Of a stretch of DNA of 59,578 bases, positions 1 through 8,647 are shown piece after piece. The position numbers and the translations under genes were made by a program. How positions within the stretch are numbered: the first letter of the stretch is position 1; every line of letters begins with the position of its first letter. The notes under the pieces were generated by a model. That model did no database searches and was not told the origin of the DNA. It worked only from the letters and a program-made list of their open reading frames with translations. Source of the stretch: CAYTES01 sp964436935 (GTDB lineage Bacteria > Patescibacteriota > Gracilibacteria > UBA1369 > UBA12473); contig CAYTES010000002.1 of the NCBI GenBank assembly GCA_964436935.1, positions 1 through 59,578 on the forward strand, read 5' to 3'.

Positions 1-84
1 TGCCGGCAGGCAGGCGGACTCAATAGCTCGCTCGGAAACACACGATTTCCCCTCCCCCTACTGAAATGCTAGAAAATCTGAAAA

Positions 85-726
85 ATGATCATTAAATCCT
101 CTCGAAATTCGATTCGTCCTCCCGCATTCACGCTCATTGAACTCATTGTGGTGATGGCTATTCTTGCTTTTTTAACCTCCGCCGCTTTGCTGGATTACGG
201 TCGCTCGATTCAAAAAGCGCGCTTGGATGTGGCGGTGGAACACTTCGGTTCCGCGTTTGAAGACGCTCGGGTGCGTGCTCAAACCCAGGGAGGGGCTCCG
301 GAAGGGGAGTCCAATCGTTTGAACTGTTGGGCTCTTGTAGTGGGGAATCGGCAAAGCCCTTCGATGGGGCATTTCTCCCTTGATCTGGATTCCGGGGTAT
401 GTGATCTGTCGCATTTTTATCCTGAATTTGAGTTGGATTGGGATGAAACCATTGCTTTATTGGGAGTAACCATTCAAACGGCCACAACTCCTTTTCAAAT
501 CCCTGAAGGGGAAGAAGCATGGATTGTATTTACTCCGCCGAATGGAGTCATGAAACTCTATCGGGGATCCGAGGGGAGTTTGAATTTGATCTCCGCGGTC
601 GATCAAGTCGATATTGGTATTGGCTATGGTAAAACCACGGAGGCTGTTTTTAGTAAAACCCTTTCGGTGGTCCCCTCAACTTCTAATTTTATGATATCTT
701 CCGGTTATGACGTTCTTGAAGATTAA
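85..726 (+). CDS. Type IV pilus/type II secretion pseudopilin, GspH-like
   Basis: 213 aa. A short basic leader is followed at about residues 14-32 by the class III prepilin signature FTLIELIVVMAI with Glu at +5 of the mature protein, so a prepilin peptidase should cut before Phe. The rest is a soluble C-terminal domain with two Cys, of typical minor-pilin length. It is the first of four head-to-tail pilin-type genes, and its 3' end overlaps the next start by 20 bp, suggesting translational coupling. The role is inferred: a minor pilin priming or decorating a type IV pilus whose retraction ATPase PilT is at 12.2-13.3 kb. Assignment to GspH/FimT rather than another pseudopilin class rests only on gene order and size. 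Confidence 0.8.
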   Translation: MIIKSSRNSIRPPAFTLIELIVVMAILAFLTSAALLDYGRSIQKARLDVAVEHFGSAFEDARVRAQTQGGAPEGESNRLNCWALVVGNRQSPSMGHFSLDLDSGVCDLSHFYPEFELDWDETIALLGVTIQTATTPFQIPEGEEAWIVFTPPNGVMKLYRGSEGSLNLISAVDQVDIGIGYGKTTEAVFSKTLSVVPSTSNFMISSGYDVLED

Positions 727-1327
727 AAAATCATCCGCTATTCCCGCCTTTACCCTTATTGAAGTGGTGATTGGTATTGCGGTCTTGAGCGCGTTGCTCA
801 CGGCTATGACCTCCTTGACCATCACCTCATTGCGTGCGAATCAAGCCAATATTAATCAGTTGACGGCTTATTATTTGGCGCAGGAAGGGGTGGAATCATT
901 TCGGAACATGAGGGATGGCAATTGGCTTCAAAATCAAGATTATAATGGAGGGGCTTCTTTTTGGGGAACCGCTTTTGATCAAGAGGGGTATTATACCGTC
1001 GATTTTCGTCCCAGTTGGGATACCATTGATCCCAGTCCCTGGGAACTTCACTATTATGGAAATGATGCCAATGCTTTGGATTTTGTTCTTGAAAAAGCCG
1101 ATCTTTATAAAGTGAATAAGGATTCCATCTTTTTTTATCTTCACACGGTTCCTACCGGTTATGATGCGGAAGTGAGCCCTTATTCACGTTATTTAATTCT
1201 TCGTCCGGATCCTGACGGCCATGAATGGTTTGAGGTGACGGCCGTGGTGTTTTGGTTTGAACGAAATCGAGCCCAAACCCTTGAGGTTTCCACCGAGCTT
1301 TCAAATTGGCGTCAGGGGCCACTTTAA
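707..1327 (+). CDS. Type IV pilus minor pilin, PilV/GspI-like
   Basis: 206 aa. The leader MTFLKIKKSSAIP precedes AFTLIEVVIGIAVLSALL, a canonical prepilin cleavage and N-terminal helix region. The following segment, with YYLAQEGVE and FRNMRDGNW at about residues 45-65, is typical of PilV/GspI-like minor pilins in Patescibacteria. The start at 707 overlaps the upstream gene by 20 bp; it is preferred because it supplies the basic leader needed for processing. It is probably co-transcribed with its neighbours. The function as a minor pilin is family inference; the exact subunit class is uncertain. Confidence 0.8.
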   Translation: MTFLKIKKSSAIPAFTLIEVVIGIAVLSALLTAMTSLTITSLRANQANINQLTAYYLAQEGVESFRNMRDGNWLQNQDYNGGASFWGTAFDQEGYYTVDFRPSWDTIDPSPWELHYYGNDANALDFVLEKADLYKVNKDSIFFYLHTVPTGYDAEVSPYSRYLILRPDPDGHEWFEVTAVVFWFERNRAQTLEVSTELSNWRQGPL

Positions 1328-1347
1328 TTGTAATTTTAGTTTTTTTC

Positions 1348-2034
1348 ATGAATTTTTCTCACTTCAAATTACGAAAATCTGCCGTTCCCGCCTTCACGCT
1401 CGTTGAAATGATTGTGGCCATGTTGATTTTTACCGTGTTCATCGGAGTGCTTTCATCCAGTTATTTTTTCTTGAGTCGGTCTCTTCGCCAGGCTGCCGAA
1501 CTTCGAAAAGTGTATGCGCAAGCTCGTTTTGTCATGGACCGTATCACTCAGGATGCGCGGCTTTACACCCTGGATTACGACTGTTTTGAAGACAGTGAAG
1601 ATTTTGTATTGAATACCTCGAGTTTGGAATTTGGGGAATGTCAGGGGATTCAACTCTCCGGTTCTGGCCTCACGCATGCCTTGCCTCTCCTTTCTTCCGA
1701 CGGCTTGCATCGCACCGTGTATCGTTTTCAAGACGGTGTATTTTCCGTATTGAAATTGAATCGTACGGATCTTGAATCCTCTTGGGTCGCGGCGGAAGGT
1801 TATTCCAAGGGGTTTCAGCCGTTTGTGATGGATCGTGTGGAGTTGCGTCAGGTTCAGTTTGTGGTTGCTCCCTTGGAAAGCCCTTATGATCATATTGAGA
1901 ATGATTTCGCCCAGTACCAACCCAGTGTGAATGTGGTGGTGCGTGCGGCCAGTCATTCCAGTCTTTTTCCGGAAGTGGCTCAAATTCAGCTTCAGTCAAC
2001 GATTTCTTCCCGGGTTTACGGGCTGACTTTTTAA
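1348..2034 (+). CDS. Type IV pilus minor pilin, PilW/GspJ-like
   Basis: 228 aa from the ATG at 1348, which gives a short basic leader before AFTLVEMIVAMLIFTVF, the prepilin signature. An upstream in-frame start at 1306 would overlap the preceding gene and add a hydrophobic stretch, so 1348 is preferred. The downstream region (Ser-rich helix, LRQAAELRKVYAQARFVMDRIT) is the long alpha-1 helix typical of GspJ/PilW. The stop overlaps the next start as TAATG. Third gene of the pilin operon; the role in pilus assembly is inferred. Confidence 0.78.
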   Translation: MNFSHFKLRKSAVPAFTLVEMIVAMLIFTVFIGVLSSSYFFLSRSLRQAAELRKVYAQARFVMDRITQDARLYTLDYDCFEDSEDFVLNTSSLEFGECQGIQLSGSGLTHALPLLSSDGLHRTVYRFQDGVFSVLKLNRTDLESSWVAAEGYSKGFQPFVMDRVELRQVQFVVAPLESPYDHIENDFAQYQPSVNVVVRAASHSSLFPEVAQIQLQSTISSRVYGLTF

Positions 2035-2990
2035 TGTTTGTTATGAAAACTTTTTTAATCCTCAATCACTATTTTTTTTCTGACTCTCCTCGTAGAGCCA
2101 GTGCCCTCATTCTCTCCTTACTTCTGATGAGTTTTTTGATTGTATTGGGATTGGGCATCAGTTCGGTTGTGATTGACTCGGTACGGATTGAGCGCAATGT
2201 GATTGAGGCGGGGAAAGCCTATTTTGGGGCGGAGGCCGGTGTGGAACGAGCGTTGTTTTATGAAGAAAGTAATGTTCCGGGCTATGAAATCGAAGAGACG
2301 TTCACCTTGAGTAATGGGGCTCAGGCTACGGTTCAATTGCATGCGATTGGTTTGCAAGTGCCTTGCGAGTGGCGACCCGATCCTTTATGGCGCGACTTGG
2401 AGCTTCAAGAATCCGTTTCATGGCCATTGTTCCGCTATGAGGAAGGAGAAGCAGCGGTGATGGTTCAGCATTTTGATTTGTCCTATTTTGTCGATCGAGG
2501 TGGGGACTACGGCGCTGTGAATGGCAACGTATTGCGGTGGAAAATTTTGGGTATTGACCAGGATCATGGCAATACTGAGTCGATTAGTGGAATCCTCGAC
2601 TACGATGCTTCTGTTTCTCCGAATCATCTCATCGCCACGGAGGACACCGCCAATTTTTACGATGGGATCAGTGGCTCCACTTTTGTGAACTATTCACAAT
2701 ATCCCATTGATGAGTTTTTGAAGAACCATCGGTTTAATTATTTGATTTTAACCAACATTGTCAGCCCTTCACTTCAGGACATTTCGGTTCAGACGGCTGA
2801 GTCCAATCGACTTAAGGTTCAGATTTCGACGGAAGATGAGAATGAACTTACGGAAGATCAAACGGCTTGCGAGTACGCCTTTATTCAGTCCCAAGGGGTT
2901 GTTGGCGGTGCTTTTCAAAGCCTTGAGGCTCAAATTCAGCTTGATTCGGCGCTGCCGGTGTATGATTTTGTTTTGTATCAAGTTAAATAA
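2034..2990 (+). CDS. PilX-like minor pilin / membrane-anchored pilus assembly protein
   Basis: 318 aa. One N-terminal transmembrane helix (RRASALILSLLLMSFLIVLGLGISSVVI, about residues 20-48) follows a basic stretch. The Glu-containing FTLIE motif of its three neighbours is absent. A motif YFGAEAGVERALF at about residues 62-74 matches the alpha-helix region of PilX-type proteins. The remainder is a large extracytoplasmic domain. The start codon overlaps the previous stop (TAATG), and a second in-frame ATG lies at 2043. Last of the four pilin genes; 11 bp separate it from the next gene. PilX-type by motif and position; the function is inferred. Confidence 0.7.
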   Translation: MFVMKTFLILNHYFFSDSPRRASALILSLLLMSFLIVLGLGISSVVIDSVRIERNVIEAGKAYFGAEAGVERALFYEESNVPGYEIEETFTLSNGAQATVQLHAIGLQVPCEWRPDPLWRDLELQESVSWPLFRYEEGEAAVMVQHFDLSYFVDRGGDYGAVNGNVLRWKILGIDQDHGNTESISGILDYDASVSPNHLIATEDTANFYDGISGSTFVNYSQYPIDEFLKNHRFNYLILTNIVSPSLQDISVQTAESNRLKVQISTEDENELTEDQTACEYAFIQSQGVVGGAFQSLEAQIQLDSALPVYDFVLYQVK

Positions 2991-3001
2991 GCTATCTTCT
3001 T

Positions 3002-3838
3002 ATGAAATACATTGATGCCATTAAGGGGAGTGGAATTGCAGCGTTGTTTTTTGTTCTTTTCGTACGTTTTCTTCCGGGCTTTGGGCCAACGCCTCTCATT
3101 GAAACCATGTTGACCATTGCCACCTTTTTATTCGCGATCCTTGCGGGATTTTTTATTTCCCGACTCAATTCTCGTTACAATGAAATTCGTGAATTGATGA
3201 GCAATGAAGATGCTTATCTTTTTTCGTTATACAAAATGGCACAGGTTTTCGGACAGCCCTTTGTTAACAAAATTAGTGATAAAATCGATTATTACTACAT
3301 GGCTTCTTTCGAAAATGATATCGCCAATTATTACAAGGCCACCATGCCCCATTTGCAGGGAATTTATGAGACAGTATTTTCGCTTAAAGCAAAGAGTGCG
3401 AATTCAACCTACGCTAACCTTTTGTCCATGCTTAGCTCCATCGAAGTGGTGCGAAATAAAAACTCTGTCATTGCGCAGGAACGTTTGACCCATAGCCAGT
3501 GGGGGGTTTTGATTTTTTTAACCGTGATTGTGCTGTTTTGTCTTTTTTATCTCAATACGGGCGAGTTTTATTTTCAGTTTTTACTGGTGGTGTTGTCCAC
3601 CATTTTGGTGTTGGTGTTGTTGACCATGCGAGACCTTCAAAATTTAAGATTGGGCGGTGAACTCATGCCGATTTTGGAGTCCGGGCAGGAGGTTTTGGAA
3701 GCCATGGGCAAGTTGCGTTATTATCATCGGGATTTGGTGGATGCCGGGATCATGAAAATCCCCCCTGGGCTCAAAACCTACCGGCTGGGGATTCATCCGC
3801 TTCATGCAAAATCACATATTAAAATTGTAAAACGGTAA
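3002..3838 (+). CDS. Multi-pass membrane protein, DUF4239/bestrophin-like
   Basis: 278 aa with about four hydrophobic segments: two near residues 8-22 and 32-52, and a pair near 165-205. Between them lies a long soluble loop beginning with NSRYNEIRELMSNEDA. This layout and the N-terminal loop sequence recall the DUF4239 (bestrophin-like) family, whose function is not established; this is a weak recognition. The gene is 11 bp after the pilin operon and 4 bp before the next gene, so it may be the tail of that transcription unit. The start lacks a Shine-Dalgarno sequence and lies in a TCTTATG context. Confidence 0.6.
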   Translation: MKYIDAIKGSGIAALFFVLFVRFLPGFGPTPLIETMLTIATFLFAILAGFFISRLNSRYNEIRELMSNEDAYLFSLYKMAQVFGQPFVNKISDKIDYYYMASFENDIANYYKATMPHLQGIYETVFSLKAKSANSTYANLLSMLSSIEVVRNKNSVIAQERLTHSQWGVLIFLTVIVLFCLFYLNTGEFYFQFLLVVLSTILVLVLLTMRDLQNLRLGGELMPILESGQEVLEAMGKLRYYHRDLVDAGIMKIPPGLKTYRLGIHPLHAKSHIKIVKR

Positions 3839-3842
3839 GTTT

Positions 3843-4238
3843 ATGGACGAAATGGATGCATTTCCATCTCCCGAGGAAGAGGCCGCTCAAAAGTTGCTTA
3901 CAAAGCCTGTCCCCTCTCGTTTACAGGAGGTTGAGCATGAGCTTGGCATTTTGAATGCGTTATTTCCTTCCACGGAGCAAGCTTATTCCCACATTCGTCA
4001 AAATCGCGCGCTTTTACCGCTTTATACTCGTATGACGGTACTGCTAAAACGGAAAAATTTAATTCAAGCCGGATTTAGCGTGGATGATGAAAGGGATTCA
4101 ACGTTGTTGGCGTTTTCCGGAGAGGTTTTGCGTGCGGATCTTCTTTTGCAGGAGCTTTTGACGCGCGCCCGTAGTCTTGGACGTGAAGATGCGGTACGCG
4201 CGTATTTTTTGTCGAGGCTGCAAAACCCTATTGAGTAA
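3843..4238 (+). CDS. Small conserved-looking soluble protein of unknown function
   Basis: 131 aa, acidic N-terminus, predicted mostly helical, no signal peptide or membrane segment. I recognise no family. It lies 4 bp after the DUF4239-like gene and 26 bp before metG, on the same strand, so it probably belongs to the same transcript. Codon usage resembles the neighbours, which supports it being real. No function is proposed. Confidence 0.6.
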   Translation: MDEMDAFPSPEEEAAQKLLTKPVPSRLQEVEHELGILNALFPSTEQAYSHIRQNRALLPLYTRMTVLLKRKNLIQAGFSVDDERDSTLLAFSGEVLRADLLLQELLTRARSLGREDAVRAYFLSRLQNPIE

Positions 4239-4264
4239 TTACTATTTTTTGATAAGGTTGAGCC

Positions 4265-5824
4265 ATGATTCAACCTCAAGATTGTTTTTATATCACGACG
4301 ACATTGCCGTACGTCAATTCCGATCCCCATATCGGTTTTGCGTTGGAAATCATTCAAGCGGATGCCATTGCGCGGTACCAACGACTACAGGGGAAAACGG
4401 TTATTTTCAATACCGGTACGGATGAGCATGGGCTAAAAATTTACCGTAAAGCGCAAGAATTGGGCCAGGATCCCAAAGCCTATTGTGATGAATACGCGGC
4501 TAAATTCGATGCGCTCAAAGTAGCCATCAATCTGTCTTACACGCATTTTATTCGAACCACGGACTCTCACCATATTGCGGCGGCGCAGGAGTTTTGGCGT
4601 CGGTGTATGGCCAAGGGGGATATTGTTAAGAAAAATTATAAGATTAAATATTGTGTCGGTTGTGAATTGGAAAAAACCGAGTCCGACTTGGTGGAAGGAA
4701 AATGTCCCGTCCATCCTTCTTTGGAAATGGAGAGTATTGATGAGGAAAATTATTTTTTCAAATTTTCAAATTATCAACACGCGTTACTCGAATTGTATGA
4801 CTCCCGTCCCGATTTTGTCTTGCCTTCCCACCGTTTGACGGAAGTGAAACGGTTTACCGAAGGGGGATTGGAAGATTTCAGTATTTCCCGATTGAAGTCC
4901 AAAATGCCTTGGGGCGTGCCGGTTCCGGACGATGAAGCCCATGTGATGTATGTGTGGTTTGATGCGTTGGTGAATTATATCTCCACGTTGGGCTGGCCTG
5001 AAGGCGGGGATTTTGAGATGTACTGGCCCGGGGTTCAGATCGCCGGAAAAGACAATTTGAGGCAGCAGTCGAATATGTGGCAGGGGATGTTGATGTCCGC
5101 CGGGCTCCCACCGTCTAAGCAGATTCTGATTCATGGTTTTATCACGTCGGAAGGTCAAAAAATGAGTAAATCGGTGGGCAATGTGGTGGATCCGTTTGAG
5201 GTGGCCCGCGAATATGGCGTGGATCCTCTTCGTTTTTATCTCTTACGTGAAATTCCGACCACGGAGGATGGTGATTTCAATCGAGAACGGTTTCGAATTG
5301 TGTATGACTCCGATTTGGCGAACAATTTAGGGAATTTGGTGAGTCGCGTGCTGACTATGACCGAGAAGTATTGTGAGGGTAAGGTGCCGGAAGTGGTTCA
5401 ATTGAATTACGGAGACACACATTTGGATTTGAAGGGCGCTTGGAATGGATTCCATAATGGTTTAAATCTGCTTAATTTTAAGATTTCTTTGGAACTCATA
5501 TGGGATGCTTTAAATTTCCTCAATCGTTTTATTGAGGATGAAAAGCCTTGGGCGTTGGCTAAATCCGGTAATCAGGAAAGAGTGAATTATATTTTGTATG
5601 TAATTTTAGAGAGTCTGCGTCAAATCAGCTGGATGCTCGAGCCTTTCATCCCGCAAACCGCTCAAAATATCCGCACTCAACTGGGATGCACGGAAACGGG
5701 TGAAATGGGCCTCCAAGTGTTGTCCGAATGGGGTCGATTGATTCCGGGAACGGTGATTCAGAAAGCTCAAAGTCCACTGTTTCCTCGATTAGAGTCTAAA
5801 CAGGCTCTTACGGAGTCGTCGTAG
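4265..5824 (+). CDS. metG: Methionyl-tRNA synthetase
   Basis: 519 aa class I aminoacyl-tRNA synthetase that charges tRNA-Met. The class I signature is PHIGF at residues 21-25, with Phe in the last position of the usual HIGH. A Cys-rich metal-binding insertion (CVGCE ... CPVH) follows at about residues 136-155, and KMSKS is at 299-303. The anticodon-binding helical domain is complete. The C-terminal EMAP/dimerisation extension found in longer bacterial MetRS is absent, giving a compact form. The 3' end overlaps the convergent pilin-like gene by 17 bp. Assignment is firm. Confidence 0.95.
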   Translation: MIQPQDCFYITTTLPYVNSDPHIGFALEIIQADAIARYQRLQGKTVIFNTGTDEHGLKIYRKAQELGQDPKAYCDEYAAKFDALKVAINLSYTHFIRTTDSHHIAAAQEFWRRCMAKGDIVKKNYKIKYCVGCELEKTESDLVEGKCPVHPSLEMESIDEENYFFKFSNYQHALLELYDSRPDFVLPSHRLTEVKRFTEGGLEDFSISRLKSKMPWGVPVPDDEAHVMYVWFDALVNYISTLGWPEGGDFEMYWPGVQIAGKDNLRQQSNMWQGMLMSAGLPPSKQILIHGFITSEGQKMSKSVGNVVDPFEVAREYGVDPLRFYLLREIPTTEDGDFNRERFRIVYDSDLANNLGNLVSRVLTMTEKYCEGKVPEVVQLNYGDTHLDLKGAWNGFHNGLNLLNFKISLELIWDALNFLNRFIEDEKPWALAKSGNQERVNYILYVILESLRQISWMLEPFIPQTAQNIRTQLGCTETGEMGLQVLSEWGRLIPGTVIQKAQSPLFPRLESKQALTESS

Positions 5825-6308
5825 GCGCCGTGGAAGGTGTAGTGCTTTGGCTTTGCGTGGTGGGGGCGCTTCCGCTTTCCGGATCCACGCTGAGCGTGAT
5901 TTTGAAGATGTTCTGAACAATCGCATAGGAGGTCAGTACAACGATGAGTCCGACAATCGCCCAGGTGAGACCCTTTTTCGCTTTTTGGATTTCTTCGTCC
6001 CGGCCAAAGGATCTCACGTAGGCAAACCCATTACTGATGATGAAATAAATGGTCAATATGCCCGCCAACTGCAATAAAACCACCGCTAGATCGGCAATGA
6101 TATAATTGACCGAAGTATCGCTGAAATTTTTTGAGGGATCATCCGTATTTTCTTCATAAATTTCGGAATAGCCTTGGGGGGCATAGGTGGGGCGGTATTC
6201 TTCATTGATGCTCACTGCGGCTTGGCTCGCCGGAAGGAAGCTTGCCATTAGTCCCATCAAAACGAGAAGAGCGGCGCTTTTTTTGAGGATAGTGGAGAAT
6301 GAAATCAT
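5808..6308 (-). CDS. Type IV secretion pilin-like membrane protein (TrbC/VirB2-type), copy 5
   Basis: 166 aa. A Sec signal peptide ends near ASQA (about residues 25-30) and is followed by a short acidic exposed segment. Two transmembrane helices (about residues 70-100 and 113-132) are separated by a short charged loop with RSFGRDEEIQKAKKGL. The pattern 'E..I..AKK.l..aivGlivv..sYaiv' is the TrbC/VirB2-type pilin core. The C-terminal tail is Ser/Thr/Pro-rich, unlike its sisters. Last of five consecutive genes on the minus strand, overlapping the end of metG. Probable secretion-system or surface pilus subunit (inferred). Confidence 0.75.
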   Translation of the reverse strand: MISFSTILKKSAALLVLMGLMASFLPASQAAVSINEEYRPTYAPQGYSEIYEENTDDPSKNFSDTSVNYIIADLAVVLLQLAGILTIYFIISNGFAYVRSFGRDEEIQKAKKGLTWAIVGLIVVLTSYAIVQNIFKITLSVDPESGSAPTTQSQSTTPSTAPTTTP

Positions 6309-6328
6309 GTTTTGTTGCTAATAATGGT

Positions 6329-6787
6329 TTAATCGAGGTCTAAGTTGGCGATACCATAAATGACCGCGTAAGATGTTGCCATCACGACGGTTCCAATGAC
6401 GCAGTAGGTGAGGATTTTTTTAGCTTGTTCGATTTTTTCCTCATTGTCATTCACGAACACCAGAAGATACCCGGCAAAGAGCAACGCGGTAAAAATTAAA
6501 GTTCCCGCAATGGAAAGGGCGGTATTGATGAAAAAAGGTAAAAAATCACCGGTTAGGTCTCCGTGAGGAAGGGAGGTCCCGGTAGACGATCCTTGGGGAG
6601 AACCTTCGATCAATTCCTGTTCGCTGGGGAAAAGGCAGGTCAGTTTTTGGTCATTTGTTAAATTGGGGTCGTCGCAGTTGATGTTTTCGGTTGTGTTTTG
6701 TGCGAAGGCATAAGACATCATGCTGGTCCATGCCGTTAGTCCTTGAGCCAATCCTATGAGGAGGTGTGTTTTTAGTTTGCGTGACAT
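6329..6787 (-). CDS. Type IV secretion pilin-like membrane protein, copy 4
   Basis: 152 aa from the ATG at 6787, five bases after the preceding stop; further upstream in-frame starts would run into the previous gene. Signal peptide ending near AFAQ, an acidic exposed segment with two Cys (NCDDPN...LTCLF), then two transmembrane helices flanking NDNEEKIEQAKKIL. The second helix carries the conserved 'YCVIGTVVMATSYAVI' pattern. Same architecture as its four neighbours; probably one polycistronic message. Confidence 0.75.
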   Translation of the reverse strand: MSRKLKTHLLIGLAQGLTAWTSMMSYAFAQNTTENINCDDPNLTNDQKLTCLFPSEQELIEGSPQGSSTGTSLPHGDLTGDFLPFFINTALSIAGTLIFTALLFAGYLLVFVNDNEEKIEQAKKILTYCVIGTVVMATSYAVIYGIANLDLD

Positions 6788-6791
6788 GGGA

Positions 6792-7280
6792 TTAGAGGTC
6801 ATTGTATTGGATTTCTTCTTGATTTTCCTTGGTGTAACTGTTGTCTTCTCCTTGCGGAAACGCAATCGTATTGATCATTCCCACAATGGCGTAGGCAAAG
6901 AGGCTGATGACAAACCCTATGACGGCCCACGTTGCTGTTTTTTTTGCTTCCGTAATCCCTTCTTCTTCTCCATAGGCAATCACAAATCGAATGCCCGATA
7001 TGATCAGGGCCAACAGTGAAAATCCTGCCACAAGGCCTAGGAATCCGTTGATGAAACGTGGAATGGCTTCATTCCGAAAGTAGTTTTGTACCTCCTCTTG
7101 GGTTTGATCTTTCCCCGGGCCCGGAAGCAGTTCCGGTTTGGGAATGGTGGGAATGGACTTGCCTTCACTTTCCGTACCGGTGCTTTCTTGGGCAAAAACA
7201 GGGGTGATTGCTACTCCGAAGGGGATTAGCATCATTCCGAGAAGTCCTACGGCGATTATTTTTTTTAACCGTGCTTTCAT
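6792..7280 (-). CDS. Type IV secretion pilin-like membrane protein, copy 3
   Basis: 162 aa. Signal peptide (GLLGMMLIPFGVAITPVFAQ), Pro-rich exposed segment, a soluble helix (QEEVQNYFRNEAIPRFINGF), and two transmembrane helices around GEEEGITEAKKTATWAVIGFVISLFAYAIV. The match to the TrbC/VirB2 pattern is clear. Gaps to the flanking genes are only 4 bp each, indicating an operon. The C-terminal tail is acidic. Confidence 0.75.
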   Translation of the reverse strand: MKARLKKIIAVGLLGMMLIPFGVAITPVFAQESTGTESEGKSIPTIPKPELLPGPGKDQTQEEVQNYFRNEAIPRFINGFLGLVAGFSLLALIISGIRFVIAYGEEEGITEAKKTATWAVIGFVISLFAYAIVGMINTIAFPQGEDNSYTKENQEEIQYNDL

Positions 7281-7284
7281 GTTT

Positions 7285-8037
7285 TTATCGTTTAAAGAAC
7301 GTGGGATTGATGGTGTAAAGAATGAGTGCCGATAGAAACAGGACTGTAAGCGCGGTGATGGATTGAAAAATTCGAGTTTTCGCCGCTGTTACTCCATCGC
7401 CTCCGCCTTGATCCATTGATATTTGTATTCCACTGATCACAATGACCAGGACCGCAATGATTCCCACAATGCTGGCGGCCCATCGGTACATGATGGTCAC
7501 ATAGGTTTTGATGATTCCCACTCCTGAAGTTCCTCGGATGACTTGAACCAGTGTGCAAACCATGTCTGCCGGACATCCTTTATCGTACGAGCGATAGATA
7601 CTCACGGTTTTTCGATTTTCTGAATCCGATTTGGGGTCGCCTTCATTGTAATATTTCGTGGTCTCGGATAAATTTTTATAGGTCACATTATCTTTGTAGA
7701 CGGTGCAACTGAATTTCCAGAAGACCTCACTGACCGTCAGGTCTCCGCTTTCGATTTTTTGTTCCATCGCGCCAATGGGTTCTGTGATCTCTACGGCCAC
7801 ATAGGAGGGATCTTTCCCCGTACTGGTATCGGTTCCTTTGCTCAGCGCATCAAAGGTTTCTCCCAATTCGTGACAACTGTTTTTCGATTCGAGAATTGTG
7901 AACTCGAGCTCATCTGAGATCGTGGGCCCTACAAAATCATCGTCTTGAGTTTCCTGCGCCAGGGCCGGAATTGACCCGCTGAGCATCAGGGCGGTTAAAA
8001 TCGTGAGGGCAGAAAGTTTTTTAAGAAGATGGTACAT
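7285..8037 (-). CDS. Type IV secretion pilin-like membrane protein, long copy 2
   Basis: 250 aa, the longest member of the array. Signal peptide (LTALMLSGSIPALAQ), about 140 residues of extracytoplasmic domain with Cys residues that could form disulphides (NSCHELG, FSCTVYK, KGCPADMVC), then two membrane helices flanking DQGGGDGVTAAKTRIFQS. The C-terminal pair keeps the pilin-like pattern, while the large exposed domain suggests a specialised, perhaps adhesive or tip, subunit (inference). It sits 4 bp from each neighbour. Confidence 0.7.
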   Translation of the reverse strand: MYHLLKKLSALTILTALMLSGSIPALAQETQDDDFVGPTISDELEFTILESKNSCHELGETFDALSKGTDTSTGKDPSYVAVEITEPIGAMEQKIESGDLTVSEVFWKFSCTVYKDNVTYKNLSETTKYYNEGDPKSDSENRKTVSIYRSYDKGCPADMVCTLVQVIRGTSGVGIIKTYVTIMYRWAASIVGIIAVLVIVISGIQISMDQGGGDGVTAAKTRIFQSITALTVLFLSALILYTINPTFFKR

Positions 8038-8040
8038 AAG

Positions 8041-8502
8041 TTACTGTTGAATATAGAAAATGGATTGGACGAATCGCACAATGATGTACGAAAACATCAC
8101 GATGATGAGGCCAATAATCGCGGCTTCGAGGATTCCCTTTCCCTGTTGTAGCCGATTTTCATCTCCCTCGGAAACAATCATCAAAAGCCCTCCGATAATG
8201 ATCAAGACCATGGTGATGGCCCCAATGATCCGCGTGAAAAAGTTGATCACATCCAGGATGAACGCAACGACGGGCGCATTTTCTTTGTCTTCAAGATAAG
8301 CTTGATCTTGATTGTCCGTGCTCAAAAGTCCGTCCGATCCCCCTACATCAAACGTATCTTCGTCGTTGAGTTCCGCGGGGTCAAATTTGATGACTCCATT
8401 GGTGTTGCTGCTCGAACTTTCTTGAGCTAGCACAAGGCCGGGAAATCCGAGAAGCGTTAACATGGTTGCCGCCACGCTTAGTTTTAGGAGGGATTTAAAC
8501 AT
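8041..8502 (-). CDS. Type IV secretion pilin-like membrane protein, copy 1 (promoter-proximal)
   Basis: 153 aa. Signal peptide ends near VLAQ, then a Ser/Asn/Asp-rich exposed segment and two helices around SEGDENRLQQGKGILEAAIIGLIIVMFSYIIV. First gene of the five-gene minus-strand array. A TTGCCG-N17-TATAAT promoter lies just upstream. Family recognition is by topology and the loop motif; the role as a secretion or surface pilus subunit is inferred. Confidence 0.75.
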   Translation of the reverse strand: MFKSLLKLSVAATMLTLLGFPGLVLAQESSSSNTNGVIKFDPAELNDEDTFDVGGSDGLLSTDNQDQAYLEDKENAPVVAFILDVINFFTRIIGAITMVLIIIGGLLMIVSEGDENRLQQGKGILEAAIIGLIIVMFSYIIVRFVQSIFYIQQ

Positions 8503-8524
8503 TTTTGTATTTATTTATCTTATT

Positions 8525-8553
8525 ATTATATCAAAAAAAAGTAAAAACGGCAA
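8525..8553 (-). promoter_or_regulatory. Sigma70-type promoter of the pilin-like array
   Basis: On the minus strand the -35 box TTGCCG (8548-8553) and -10 box TATAAT (8525-8530) are separated by 17 bp. Transcription would begin about 15 nt before the ATG at 8502. The -10 is a perfect consensus. Confidence 0.7.
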
Positions 8554-8647
8554 ATCTTATGCTCCTTAAAATTCATTAGTTTTCCCTCGAAATTCACCTA
8601 TTTTTATAGGTATAGGCCCTTTGGATAACCGGCTAAAGTCTTTATCC

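Noticed and set aside
8596..8611. ACCTAT-TTTT-ATAGGT hairpin as a terminator
   Set aside because: The stem is only six AT-rich base pairs and lacks a T-run on the minus strand, so I could not support it as a terminator.
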